The notes under the pieces: generated by a model
The model's database searches: none
What the model was told of the DNA's origin: nothing
Seen by the model: the letters and a program-made list of their open reading frames with translations, nothing else
Assembly (NCBI GenBank): GCA_029880275.1
Contig: JAOUOQ010000038.1
Location: 1-11,237, forward strand
Length of the DNA: 11,237 nucleotides
Source: Candidatus Aminicenantota bacterium
Lineage (GTDB): Bacteria; Acidobacteriota; B3-B38; Guanabaribacteriales; B3-B38
Reading direction: 5' to 3'
Made by a program: the position numbers and the translations under genes
Part shown: piece by piece, positions 1-5,788 of the stretch
Numbering within the stretch: the first letter of the stretch is position 1
Layout: the number at the start of each line of letters is the position of its first letter

Positions 1-297
1 AAGGGGCGGAGAGAGGGCGGTGCTTTCAAAGGCGAGCCTGGCTGCCACATGGCAGGCAGCCTGTATATCTTCCAATGGGGCTTCGGCGGGGATTATTATG
101 GTGGCTTTCACACAATCGACCACTTCATCACCATTAGTATCCTGGAGTATGACACCCGGCTCGAAGACCTCGGATAAACTGGTCAGCCTTTTGCTCAGCT
201 TATTTGGAGGTGCGAAGCCGACTAAAAAGGATATAGTTGTTATTATGAAGATAAGGAAGAATAGCCGGTCTGATTTAAAGATAATATCTCTCTTCAT
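1..297 (-). CDS. Secreted protein of unknown function, N-terminal 99 residues (truncated by window edge)
   Basis: Reading the - strand from the ATG at 297 gives 99 codons without a stop up to the window edge, so the C-terminus is missing. Residues 1-29 look like a Sec signal peptide: basic start (MKRD, K8, R11), hydrophobic core around 12-28 and Ala-Pro-Pro at 29-31. No lipobox is obvious. The mature part has a D-x-N-x-D-x-x-x-D loop (D53, N55, D57, D61), which resembles the calcium-binding loops of dockerin or EF-hand type repeats, followed by an acidic and Ala-rich segment (72-95). A strong Shine-Dalgarno (AAAGGGGG on the - strand, near 304-311) supports the start. It lies 99 bp downstream of the transporter gene on the same strand. 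I do not recognise the family. The Ca-binding role is only suggested by the loop pattern. Confidence that it is a real gene is good; its function is unknown. Confidence 0.7.
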   Translation of the reverse strand, partial: MKRDIIFKSDRLFFLIFIITTISFLVGFAPPNKLSKRLTSLSEVFEPGVILQDTNGDEVVDCVKATIIIPAEAPLEDIQAACHVAARLAFESTALSPPL

Positions 298-326
298 GAT
301 TAACCCCCTTTATTAAGTTTCTATAG

Positions 327-395
327 TTGCCATGGGCAATGCTATGAATCCCTCTTCGGAAGATGTACCTCTCTGGCATAGATGAAGCTCTTCAT
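327..395. repeat. Cluster of three short inverted repeats between the transporter and the secreted-protein gene
   Basis: Three perfect small inverted repeats lie in 69 bp: TTGCC-ATG-GGCAA (327-339), TCTTC-G-GAAGA (353-363) and ATGAAG-CT-CTTCAT (382-395). The last begins right after the stop codon of the transporter gene. None is followed by a T-tract on either strand, so they do not look like standard intrinsic terminators. They could form weak mRNA hairpins between two co-transcribed genes, or be chance. Confidence 0.3.
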
Positions 396-396
396 G

Positions 397-1233
397 CTAC
401 CAGCCTAAGGAATAGAAGATGAATCCCACCAGCAGTCCAAAGGCGAGGTTGAAGAGCTTGATGATGATAGAGTCTTTAACGGTATAAGAGAGCAGTGGTA
501 AAAGACCGTGCCCATCCTGGACAAAGGAGCTGGTGAGCAGAACGGAGAATGGCACTACCCCTCGGGCGAACATCATGACAAAGATGAGATGGGGTCCCGA
601 CTCTGGCAGAATGCCCACCAGCCCGCTTATGAGAAGCACCCATACCAGGTGAGTCTTGATAAATGCTTCCAGATTCCAGTAGTTGAGGGCGACCTCCAGG
701 GCAAATAACACCACAAAGGTCCATAGAAAAACTCGTATAAGATGCCGTTTAATGATATGAGACCAGATATGTTTGGTCAAGTAGTGCTTGAGGGACTCTT
801 TTTCGGGATGGAATTCGTGGAGGGGACATTCCGGGCTGGGCTTAAACTTAAACTGGGGAACCAGCTTATCGGTCAGCCAGCTGAAAAAAAGCCCCAAAAC
901 AAACAAGAGGGCGAACAACATCAGCGCTTTTCTGGGAAAGAGGGATAACATGACGAAAGCCTCATCACCTGAGGTGGCGATCATTGCCCCTACTATAGCT
1001 CCAAAGGATATAAGCCCATGGACGTAGAGGCTCACTGTCATAAAAGAACCGGCGCATCCCGGGGAAGCACCTAAAAACGAGGAAGTCACATATTGCCGCC
1101 ACTGTCCCCCTTTTAACAAACCTTTTAGTTTCCCCTTGGTGGCTACATTAATATAATCTACCATCACCATCATAACGAAGACCAGAGCAACAATGGTGAG
1201 CGACTCTTTCAGCAAGCCCGCAATGTCCAGCAT
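397..1233 (-). CDS. Putative manganese / heavy-metal exporter, multi-spanning membrane protein (ArsP_2-like family)
   Basis: 278 residues, very hydrophobic, with about eight possible membrane segments. The pattern matches the family named putative manganese transporter or 10TM heavy-metal exporter (Pfam ArsP_2). It has the motifs GASPGC (55-60), a VSLYxHxxISFGA segment (67-79), SGDEAF (88-93), GILPESGPH (207-215) and QDGHG (239-243). The PGC/SGDE and PESGPH/QDGHG pairs look like two related halves, suggesting an inverted internal repeat. Between the halves lies a hydrophilic segment (about 128-164) with C136, H139, H142, H150, H155, H159 and H164, a plausible metal-binding loop. Family knowledge gives metal efflux; the actual metal (Mn, As or other) is not settled by sequence. 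AAGGAGG (+ strand complement 1240-1246) stands 7 nt before the ATG and fixes the start. A palindrome 108 bp upstream may be its operator. Confidence 0.8.
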   Translation of the reverse strand: MLDIAGLLKESLTIVALVFVMMVMVDYINVATKGKLKGLLKGGQWRQYVTSSFLGASPGCAGSFMTVSLYVHGLISFGAIVGAMIATSGDEAFVMLSLFPRKALMLFALLFVLGLFFSWLTDKLVPQFKFKPSPECPLHEFHPEKESLKHYLTKHIWSHIIKRHLIRVFLWTFVVLFALEVALNYWNLEAFIKTHLVWVLLISGLVGILPESGPHLIFVMMFARGVVPFSVLLTSSFVQDGHGLLPLLSYTVKDSIIIKLFNLAFGLLVGFIFYSLGW

Positions 1234-1239
1234 CTCGCG

Positions 1240-1246
1240 CCTCCTT
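1240..1246 (-). promoter_or_regulatory. Strong ribosome binding site of the transporter gene
   Basis: The - strand reads AAGGAGG here, a near-perfect anti-Shine-Dalgarno match, 6-7 nt before the ATG at 1233. It decides the start codon of the metal exporter. Confidence 0.75.
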
Positions 1247-1341
1247 TATTAAGTACCTGGGCAGTTAACTACTCAAACATCCTTCCATTTGGTTGGAGAG
1301 ATTCGCACTGCTGAACGCACTTTGCTCCTTTTCCGACCTTT

Positions 1342-1356
1342 TTAGCATTATGCTAA
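1342..1356. promoter_or_regulatory. Perfect 15-bp palindrome, possible metal-regulator operator
   Basis: TTAGCAT-T-ATGCTAA is a perfect inverted repeat around one central base. It lies in the 217-bp gap between the response regulator and the metal exporter, 108 bp upstream of the exporter's ATG. On the - strand its centre contains CATAAT, a -10-like hexamer, so a bound repressor could block a promoter there, though no good -35 accompanies it. TTAG...CTAA arms recall the sites of DtxR/MntR-family metal repressors, which fits the predicted substrate, but the assignment is inference. Confidence 0.4.
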
Positions 1357-1363
1357 TCGAAGT

Positions 1364-1399
1364 CCCGCCGTTGAATGGGATAAAAATATCCTTTGCGGG
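1364..1399. repeat. Two-tier inverted repeat in the response regulator / exporter gap
   Basis: An inner stem GGATA-AAAA-TATCC (1378-1391) sits inside outer arms CCCGC (1364-1368) and GCGGG (1395-1399). It could fold as an interrupted hairpin in an RNA from the - strand, about 50-90 nt after the response regulator stop. There is no long U-run after it, so a role as terminator is uncertain. No known riboswitch consensus was recognised. Confidence 0.3.
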
Positions 1400-1450
1400 C
1401 TATTAAATACCTTTTGGTAGTAAGCGGCTCCCAAGATGGCTTTTGGGGGT

Positions 1451-2419
1451 TTAGTCCGAAAGGTTATTTGAAGAGATGAACCGGACGCAATTTTTCCCAT
1501 CTCTTTTTGCATTATATAGGGCTTTATCAACCAGCTCTACAAGAGCGCTGGGTGATTTGGCCTGCGGTACCTCGTTGGAGGTTACCCCCAGGCTGATGGT
1601 TAGTCTTAAGAGTTCATCAGCATGCCGGAATGCGTGTTCTTCTATCAATTTCCTTAGCTTTTCGGCTATCTTTATGGAGTTGTGGAGGTTTGAGTCGGGA
1701 ATAAGAATTACAAATTCTTCACCTCCATAGCGGGCTAAGTAGTCGCTTCGGCGAATCGAGCGTCTGATTAAATCGGCTAATTCCCTGAGAATTTTATCAC
1801 CGACAGGGTGTCCATACAGGTCGTTAATCCGCTTGAAATTGTCTATATCAAACAGGATGCAGGAGAGCGCTCGCTCGTATCTCTCTGCTCTATCCCATTC
1901 CTTTTCCAGCATCAATTGGAAGAACCGATAATTATAGATTCTGGTCAGCTCATCGGTGATGGAGAGTTCGGTTAATTTTATGTTGAGCTCCTCTAACTGT
2001 CTGCTTTTTGTTACCAGCTCGGCCAGTAACTTCTGGTTCTCTTTTTGTAATCGGTACTTGCTGCGGGCATCTTTTAATATGAAGGGAAGCAAATCGAGGT
2101 GACCGAGATCTGGTTCTTTTACTACATAGTCGTAAGCACCCTTTTTCATCGCCTGAACTACCGTCTTCTCATCTCCGAATCCGGTGATCATTATCACCGG
2201 GGTATCAATCCCCCTGTTTGCTAGTTCGTCCAGCAAATCCAGGCCTGATATGCGGGGCATTGAGTAGTCAGATATTATCACATCGTAAGTGCTGGTAGAT
2301 ACCTTTTCCAGGCATTCTTCGGCAGAAAGGGCACAGTCAACAGTGAGACCTTCTTTCTGCAGCCGCTCCTGGGTCAATTCTGCGTGGCTTTCATCATCGT
2401 CTACAATCAGTACTTTCAT
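1451..2419 (-). CDS. Response regulator with GGDEF output domain (diguanylate cyclase, PleD/WspR-like)
   Basis: 322 residues. Residues 1-120 are a CheY-like receiver: acidic pocket D7-D8-D9, phospho-acceptor D51, T79, aromatic Y98 and conserved K101. Residues about 118-152 are a charged helix likely to form a coiled-coil linker. Residues 153-318 are a GGDEF domain that makes cyclic di-GMP from two GTP. The metal/substrate residues D191 (FDIDNFK), N199 and H204 are present, the active signature is GGEEF (232-236), and the inhibitory RxxD site (R223-D226) lies five residues before it. The enzyme therefore looks catalytically competent and product-inhibited, and acts in the cytoplasm after phosphorylation by a histidine kinase not seen here. 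It is transcribed divergently from nuoA. The Shine-Dalgarno before the ATG (GGAGAG) is very close to the start. Which behaviour it controls cannot be told. Confidence 0.93.
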   Translation of the reverse strand: MKVLIVDDDESHAELTQERLQKEGLTVDCALSAEECLEKVSTSTYDVIISDYSMPRISGLDLLDELANRGIDTPVIMITGFGDEKTVVQAMKKGAYDYVVKEPDLGHLDLLPFILKDARSKYRLQKENQKLLAELVTKSRQLEELNIKLTELSITDELTRIYNYRFFQLMLEKEWDRAERYERALSCILFDIDNFKRINDLYGHPVGDKILRELADLIRRSIRRSDYLARYGGEEFVILIPDSNLHNSIKIAEKLRKLIEEHAFRHADELLRLTISLGVTSNEVPQAKSPSALVELVDKALYNAKRDGKNCVRFISSNNLSD

Positions 2420-2493
2420 CTCTCCATCTCTAAAAGACAGGCAAGAGGATGCTATTCGTCGAGTTCATCTATGTTATATTATTCTCCCCTTAA

Positions 2494-2522
2494 ATTATAT
2501 GGGGAAAAAAGAGAAAAAACAA
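2494..2522 (-). promoter_or_regulatory. Candidate promoter of the REC-GGDEF gene
   Basis: On the - strand a perfect -10 TATAAT (2499-2494) follows a weak -35 TTGTTT (2522-2517) at 17 bp. Transcription would begin near 2487, giving a leader of about 67 nt. An imperfect inverted repeat, CCCC (2487-2490) and GGGG (2501-2504), flanks the -10 and could be an operator. Confidence 0.45.
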
Positions 2523-2568
2523 GAGATAATCGGGCAGTGTTCAAGCAGAAAGGGATTAACTTTTTACA

Positions 2569-2600
2569 GGGGGATGGATTGCGGGGCGTCTGGGAGGGGG
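2569..2600 (+). promoter_or_regulatory. G-run cluster, possible G-quadruplex upstream of the nuo promoter
   Basis: Four G-runs (5, 4, 3 and 5 G) with loops of 9, 5 and 1 nt lie on the + strand, ending 27 bp before the nuo -35. The first loop is longer than the classic limit of 7 but carries an extra GG. A folded quadruplex is possible, not shown. Confidence 0.3.
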
Positions 2601-2627
2601 TTTTCGCATAATAAATGAATTTTCCCC

Positions 2628-2656
2628 TTGACAATCCCTGAGCAATATTGTAGTAT
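2628..2656 (+). promoter_or_regulatory. Sigma70-type promoter of the nuo operon
   Basis: A perfect -35 TTGACA (2628-2633) and a -10 TAGTAT (2651-2656) are separated by exactly 17 bp. Transcription would start near 2663, leaving a leader of about 57 nt before nuoA. An inverted repeat ACAAT (2631-2635) and ATTGT (2647-2651) spans the spacer and could bind a regulator; no FNR- or Rex-like site was recognised. Confidence 0.65.
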
Positions 2657-2719
2657 TTTTAGCTGTTTCTCATCTGAGGGTAAGGGATCGTTCTTTAAAC
2701 CTTACGAAAGAAAGCAGAA

Positions 2720-3076
2720 ATGCCAGTTGATTTTCTCCCAATATTAATACTTCTGATTCTATCTGCTCTAATGTCTGGTGGGATGGTTTTTTTGTCCCAT
2801 TTGTTCGGACGGAAGGAGCCCAATCCATCGAAGTTATCCCCTTATGAGTGTGGGATTCCGCCTTTTAGTGACGCCCGCCTGAGATTTTCAGTCAAGTTCT
2901 TCTTAGTAGCTATGTTGTTTATTATCTTCGATTTCGAAGGGGTTACAATCTACCCTTGGGCGGTTATCTTCAGGGAGCTGAGCCTGTTTGGTCTGGTGGA
3001 GATGGGGGTCTTTCTGGGAATTCTGCTGATAGGTCTGTTATATATTTGGAGAAAAGGGGCTTTACAATGGGATTAG
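2720..3076 (+). CDS. nuoA: NADH-quinone oxidoreductase subunit A
   Basis: 118 residues, the usual length for NuoA, a small three-helix subunit of the complex I membrane arm near the quinone site. Hydrophobic segments lie at about 4-27, 57-82 and 87-110. The conserved loop YECG (42-45) and DAR-RF (51-56) precede the second helix, which ends with FDFEG-V-IYPW (70-80). The Glu of the FDxE motif (E73), part of the proton-path region, is kept; the residues after it (G74, T76) differ from the common EVVFLYPW form. It is the first gene of the operon. Its ribosome site is weak (GAAAGAAAG), unlike those of nuoJ and nuoK, so start choice rests mainly on family length. The end overlaps nuoB by 10 nt. 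Confidence 0.95.
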   Translation: MPVDFLPILILLILSALMSGGMVFLSHLFGRKEPNPSKLSPYECGIPPFSDARLRFSVKFFLVAMLFIIFDFEGVTIYPWAVIFRELSLFGLVEMGVFLGILLIGLLYIWRKGALQWD

Positions 3077-3549
3077 AGAGCCGTTTCGGGGATAATATTC
3101 TTACCACGGTAGCCGATAAGTTTATCAACTGGGGGCGGAAGAACTCCCTGTGGCCCCTCACCTTTGGGACCGCCTGCTGTGGGATTGAGCTTATGAGCAC
3201 CATAGCCTCCCGCTACGACATCTCCCGCTTTGGAGCTGAGGTAATCCGTTTCTCTCCTCGGCAAGCAGACCTGTTAGTGGTAGCCGGAAGGATAGTCATC
3301 AAGATGGGACCGGTTCTTAAGAAGATATACGACCAGATGTTGGAGCCCAAATGGGTGATGGCGTTAGGTGCCTGTGCTACCTCTGGGGGAGTGTTTGATA
3401 CCTATGGGGTTATTCAGGGCATCGACCAATTTATTCCGGTAGACATCTATGTTCCCGGCTGTCCTCCCCGACCCGAGGATATATTGAATGGGTTGCTCAA
3501 GCTCCAGAAGAAGATAGAGCGAGACACGGTATTATACCGGGAGAGATAG
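3067..3549 (+). CDS. nuoB: NADH-quinone oxidoreductase subunit B (cluster N2 subunit)
   Basis: 160 residues. NuoB carries the terminal [4Fe-4S] cluster N2, which hands electrons to quinone at the interface with NuoD. All four ligands are visible: the tandem C37-C38 (TACCGIE), C103 (GACATSGG) and C132 (PGCPPRPE). The basic SRY and RFSPRQAD segments around the cluster are also present. An upstream in-frame ATG at 2956 would give 197 residues, but the extra 37 residues would be encoded in another frame of nuoA and have no NuoB character. The ATG at 3067, preceded by AAGGGG, is the right start. The 10-nt overlap with nuoA suggests translational coupling. Confidence 0.96.
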   Translation: MGLESRFGDNILTTVADKFINWGRKNSLWPLTFGTACCGIELMSTIASRYDISRFGAEVIRFSPRQADLLVVAGRIVIKMGPVLKKIYDQMLEPKWVMALGACATSGGVFDTYGVIQGIDQFIPVDIYVPGCPPRPEDILNGLLKLQKKIERDTVLYRER

Positions 3550-3551
3550 AA

Positions 3552-4061
3552 ATGGATTCTATGGAGGGAAATCTGGCGCTTGCCAAACTAAAGGCTACCT
3601 ACCCGGACTCCATTCTCGAGACTAAGGAGTTCAGGGGGGATATTACCGTTACTATTAAAAAGGAAGACCTCCTGTCAATTATGCAGTTCCTCAAAGATGA
3701 CGAAGAGCTCAAGTTCAACCACTTAGCCAGCATCAGCGGGATTGACTATCTGAAAATGGAAGATGTTGAAGGTAGGCTGGCAGTGGTATATCATCTTTAC
3801 TCCTTTAAGAACAGCCGCCGTTTGGCTATTAAGACCTTTGTATCCGAGGATTCTCTGGAAATAGATTCGGTCTATTCCTTGTGGAAGACGGCAGATTGGC
3901 AGGAGAGGGAAATATACGACCTTTTCGGCATTACCTTTAAGGGGCATCCGTTATTAAAGAGAATATTTCTCCCTGAAGATTTTGAGGGACATCCCCTGCG
4001 CAAGGATTATCCCCTTAAGGGGCGGGGCGAGAGGTCAAGGTTTGATTACGAAGAGAGGTAA
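3552..4061 (+). CDS. nuoC: NADH-quinone oxidoreductase subunit C (30 kDa)
   Basis: 169 residues, encoded as a separate protein and not fused to NuoD. It is a peripheral-arm structural subunit without cofactor that packs against NuoD. The complex I 30 kDa signature is clear at 116-133: W-Q-E-R-E-x-Y-D-L-F-G-x-x-F-x-G-H-P, followed by RIFLPEDFEGHPLRKDYPL (137-155). The N-terminal half has the usual alpha/beta fold pattern with F55-NHLASISGIDY-66. It starts 2 nt after the nuoB stop, with GGGAGAG just before it overlapping the end of nuoB. A second in-frame ATG at codon 4 exists, but the first has the better spacing. Confidence 0.96.
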   Translation: MDSMEGNLALAKLKATYPDSILETKEFRGDITVTIKKEDLLSIMQFLKDDEELKFNHLASISGIDYLKMEDVEGRLAVVYHLYSFKNSRRLAIKTFVSEDSLEIDSVYSLWKTADWQEREIYDLFGITFKGHPLLKRIFLPEDFEGHPLRKDYPLKGRGERSRFDYEER

Positions 4062-4070
4062 AGCGCTGCT

Positions 4071-5267
4071 ATGGCGGACGAGGTAAAAGAGATACTCACC
4101 GAGCGGATGGTTATTAATTTCGGACCATCCCATCCAGCTACTCATGGGGTTTTTCGCAACATCTTAGAGCTGGACGGAGAAAGGATACTTGATGCGGAGG
4201 TGGAGATAGGTTTCCTGCACAGCGGGTTTGAGAAGCTGGGTGAGCATCGGACTTATAATCAATTTATCACCATTGCCGACCGTATGAACTACCTCTCCCC
4301 TTTGAGCAACGACATCGGCTATGCGCTGGCGGTGGAGAAGCTCCTCGGCATTGAGGTTCCTCCGAGATGCCAATACATAAGGGCAATAATGTGCGAGTTG
4401 AATCGGATTGCCGACCATCTGGTCAGCGTCGGGATGCATGCGGTGGATATTGGGGCTATGACTGTTTTCCTCTACGCTTACAAGCAGAGGGAGATAATCT
4501 ACGACATTCTGGAGTTTGTCACCGGCTCCCGGATGAATAACTCCTATCCGCGGGTCGGAGGATTGGTGTCTGATGTCCCTGAAGGGTTTGAGGAGAAGGT
4601 GAAAGATTTCGCTGACCACTTCCTCCACACCGTGGACGATATTGAAAGACTGCTTACCAGGAACCGCATCTGGGTCGACCGGAATAAGGGAATTGGAGCA
4701 ATCACACCTGAAGAGGCTATCTCCTGGGGTCTCACGGGACCCATCCTTAGGGCGGCGGGGGTAGAGCGGGATATCCGCAAAGCCGAGCCTTATTCCTCTT
4801 ACGACCATTTCGATTTTGAGATTCCGGTGGGAGTGAGGGGTGACAGCTACGACCGATATCTTGTGCGAATGGAGGAGATGCGCCAGAGCAACAGAATCAT
4901 CCAGCAAGCCATTGCCAATCTCCCCGGTGGTGAGGTCAATGTGGACGACCCCAAAATAATCCTTCCCCCTAAAGAGAGGGTTTACCACAGCATAGAGGGA
5001 TTAATCCACCATTTCAAGCTCATTATGGAAGAGCATGGCTTCCAAACACCTAAGGGGGAGATATACTCCGCAACAGAAGTCCCCAACGGAGAATTGGGCT
5101 TTTTCATCATCTCCGATGGGACCAACAAGCCCTATCGCATCCATGTGCGAGCCCCTTCCTTTATCAACTACTCCGTCTTCCCTCAGTTGGTCAAGGGGCA
5201 TATGATCTCGGATGTGGTAGCCATCATAAGTAGCCTCAATATCATAGCCGGCGAGCTGGACCGGTAA
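4071..5267 (+). CDS. nuoD: NADH-quinone oxidoreductase subunit D (49 kDa)
   Basis: 398 residues, normal for an unfused NuoD. This subunit, related to the [NiFe]-hydrogenase large subunit, forms most of the quinone headgroup pocket next to cluster N2. GPSHPATHG (18-26) contains the quinone-binding His (H25), and Y74 in DRMNYLSP corresponds to the partner Tyr. SGFEKLGEHRTYNQ (51-64), TGSRMNNSYPRVGG (about 152-165) and the C-terminal GELDR are family hallmarks. The hydrogenase metal ligands are absent, as expected. One oddity: the usual Asp in the C-terminal SxDxVxGExDR stretch is Asn (N390). GAGGTAAAG overlapping the nuoC stop is the likely ribosome site. A 39-bp gap without a clear promoter separates it from nuoE. 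Confidence 0.97.
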   Translation: MADEVKEILTERMVINFGPSHPATHGVFRNILELDGERILDAEVEIGFLHSGFEKLGEHRTYNQFITIADRMNYLSPLSNDIGYALAVEKLLGIEVPPRCQYIRAIMCELNRIADHLVSVGMHAVDIGAMTVFLYAYKQREIIYDILEFVTGSRMNNSYPRVGGLVSDVPEGFEEKVKDFADHFLHTVDDIERLLTRNRIWVDRNKGIGAITPEEAISWGLTGPILRAAGVERDIRKAEPYSSYDHFDFEIPVGVRGDSYDRYLVRMEEMRQSNRIIQQAIANLPGGEVNVDDPKIILPPKERVYHSIEGLIHHFKLIMEEHGFQTPKGEIYSATEVPNGELGFFIISDGTNKPYRIHVRAPSFINYSVFPQLVKGHMISDVVAIISSLNIIAGELDR

Positions 5268-5306
5268 GAAAAATCGGCAGAGTAGAACACTTGCAGTGAG
5301 GATGAG

Positions 5307-5780
5307 ATGACGGTTGAATTTTCACCACAAGCAAAGAGAGAATTTAAGAAGACCCTGGCACGCTATCCCCACAAGGAGGCAGCTCTGCTTCCGGTGCTGC
5401 ATTTAGCCCAGCGGGAATTTGGAGTTCTCTCTGACGAGGTTCTGGAGCAAGTTGCCGAATTGATGGATTTGCCCTTCAGCCGTGTCAAAGGTGTGGTAAG
5501 CTTTTATACCCTCTATAACACCAGAGAGGTAGGACGGCATGTAATAAGGATCTGTCATACCCTTTCCTGTGCTCTTAATGGCGGCGAGGAGGTTATAGAG
5601 CATATTAAAAAGCGCCTTCATATAGAGGTTGGGGAGACCACCCCCGACAAGAAGTTCACTCTGTTAGAGTGTGAGTGTCTTGGCTCCTGTAATACCGCTC
5701 CTGTTATGCAGATAAGCGACCGCTACTATGAAAATTTGACCCTGCAGCAGGTAGATCAGATACTCGACAGTCTGGAATAA
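5307..5780 (+). CDS. nuoE: NADH-quinone oxidoreductase subunit E (24 kDa, [2Fe-2S])
   Basis: 157 residues. NuoE holds the off-path [2Fe-2S] cluster N1a beside the FMN of NuoF. An N-terminal helical bundle (about 6-75), with PVLHLAQREFG and VKGVVSFYTLY, leads into a thioredoxin-like domain. The four ligands are C83 and C88 (CHTLSC) and C124 and C128 (ECLGSC). An extra cysteine, C122, lies two residues before C124 and is not a usual ligand. The start at 5307 follows AGGATGAG; nearby ATG and GTG triplets are out of frame or stop at once. Its presence marks this as the NADH-using type of complex I. Confidence 0.96.
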   Translation: MTVEFSPQAKREFKKTLARYPHKEAALLPVLHLAQREFGVLSDEVLEQVAELMDLPFSRVKGVVSFYTLYNTREVGRHVIRICHTLSCALNGGEEVIEHIKKRLHIEVGETTPDKKFTLLECECLGSCNTAPVMQISDRYYENLTLQQVDQILDSLE

Positions 5781-5788
5781 GAAGACCG

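Larger units (their letters stand above)
2420..2719. other. Divergent intergenic region between the response regulator and nuoA
   Basis: 300 bp without a convincing gene. It holds a - strand promoter candidate near 2494-2522, a G-run cluster at 2569-2600, the nuo promoter at 2628-2656 and the start of the nuo leader. Short reading frames here have no homology signature that I can recognise. No riboswitch (including c-di-GMP types) was recognised. Confidence 0.7.

Noticed and set aside
20..316. 98-codon + strand frame at the left edge
   Set aside because: The opposite strand has a gene start with a strong ribosome site and a signal peptide; the + frame is its shadow.
1234..1450. Manganese (yybP-ykoY) riboswitch upstream of the exporter
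   Set aside because: The sequence before the gene was read for the conserved elements of that riboswitch and none was recognised.
2420..2719. c-di-GMP (GEMM) riboswitch in the nuo leader
   Set aside because: Considered because a diguanylate cyclase is adjacent; the predicted leader is only about 57 nt and lacks the conserved core.
2956..3549. Longer nuoB reading frame starting at 2956
   Set aside because: The extra 37 codons lie inside nuoA in another frame and look unlike NuoB; the ATG at 3067 has a ribosome site and gives the family length.
4164..4988. 274-codon open frame on the - strand inside nuoD
   Set aside because: It is fully antisense to a clearly real gene and its protein has no recognisable motif; long antisense frames are a by-product of codon use.
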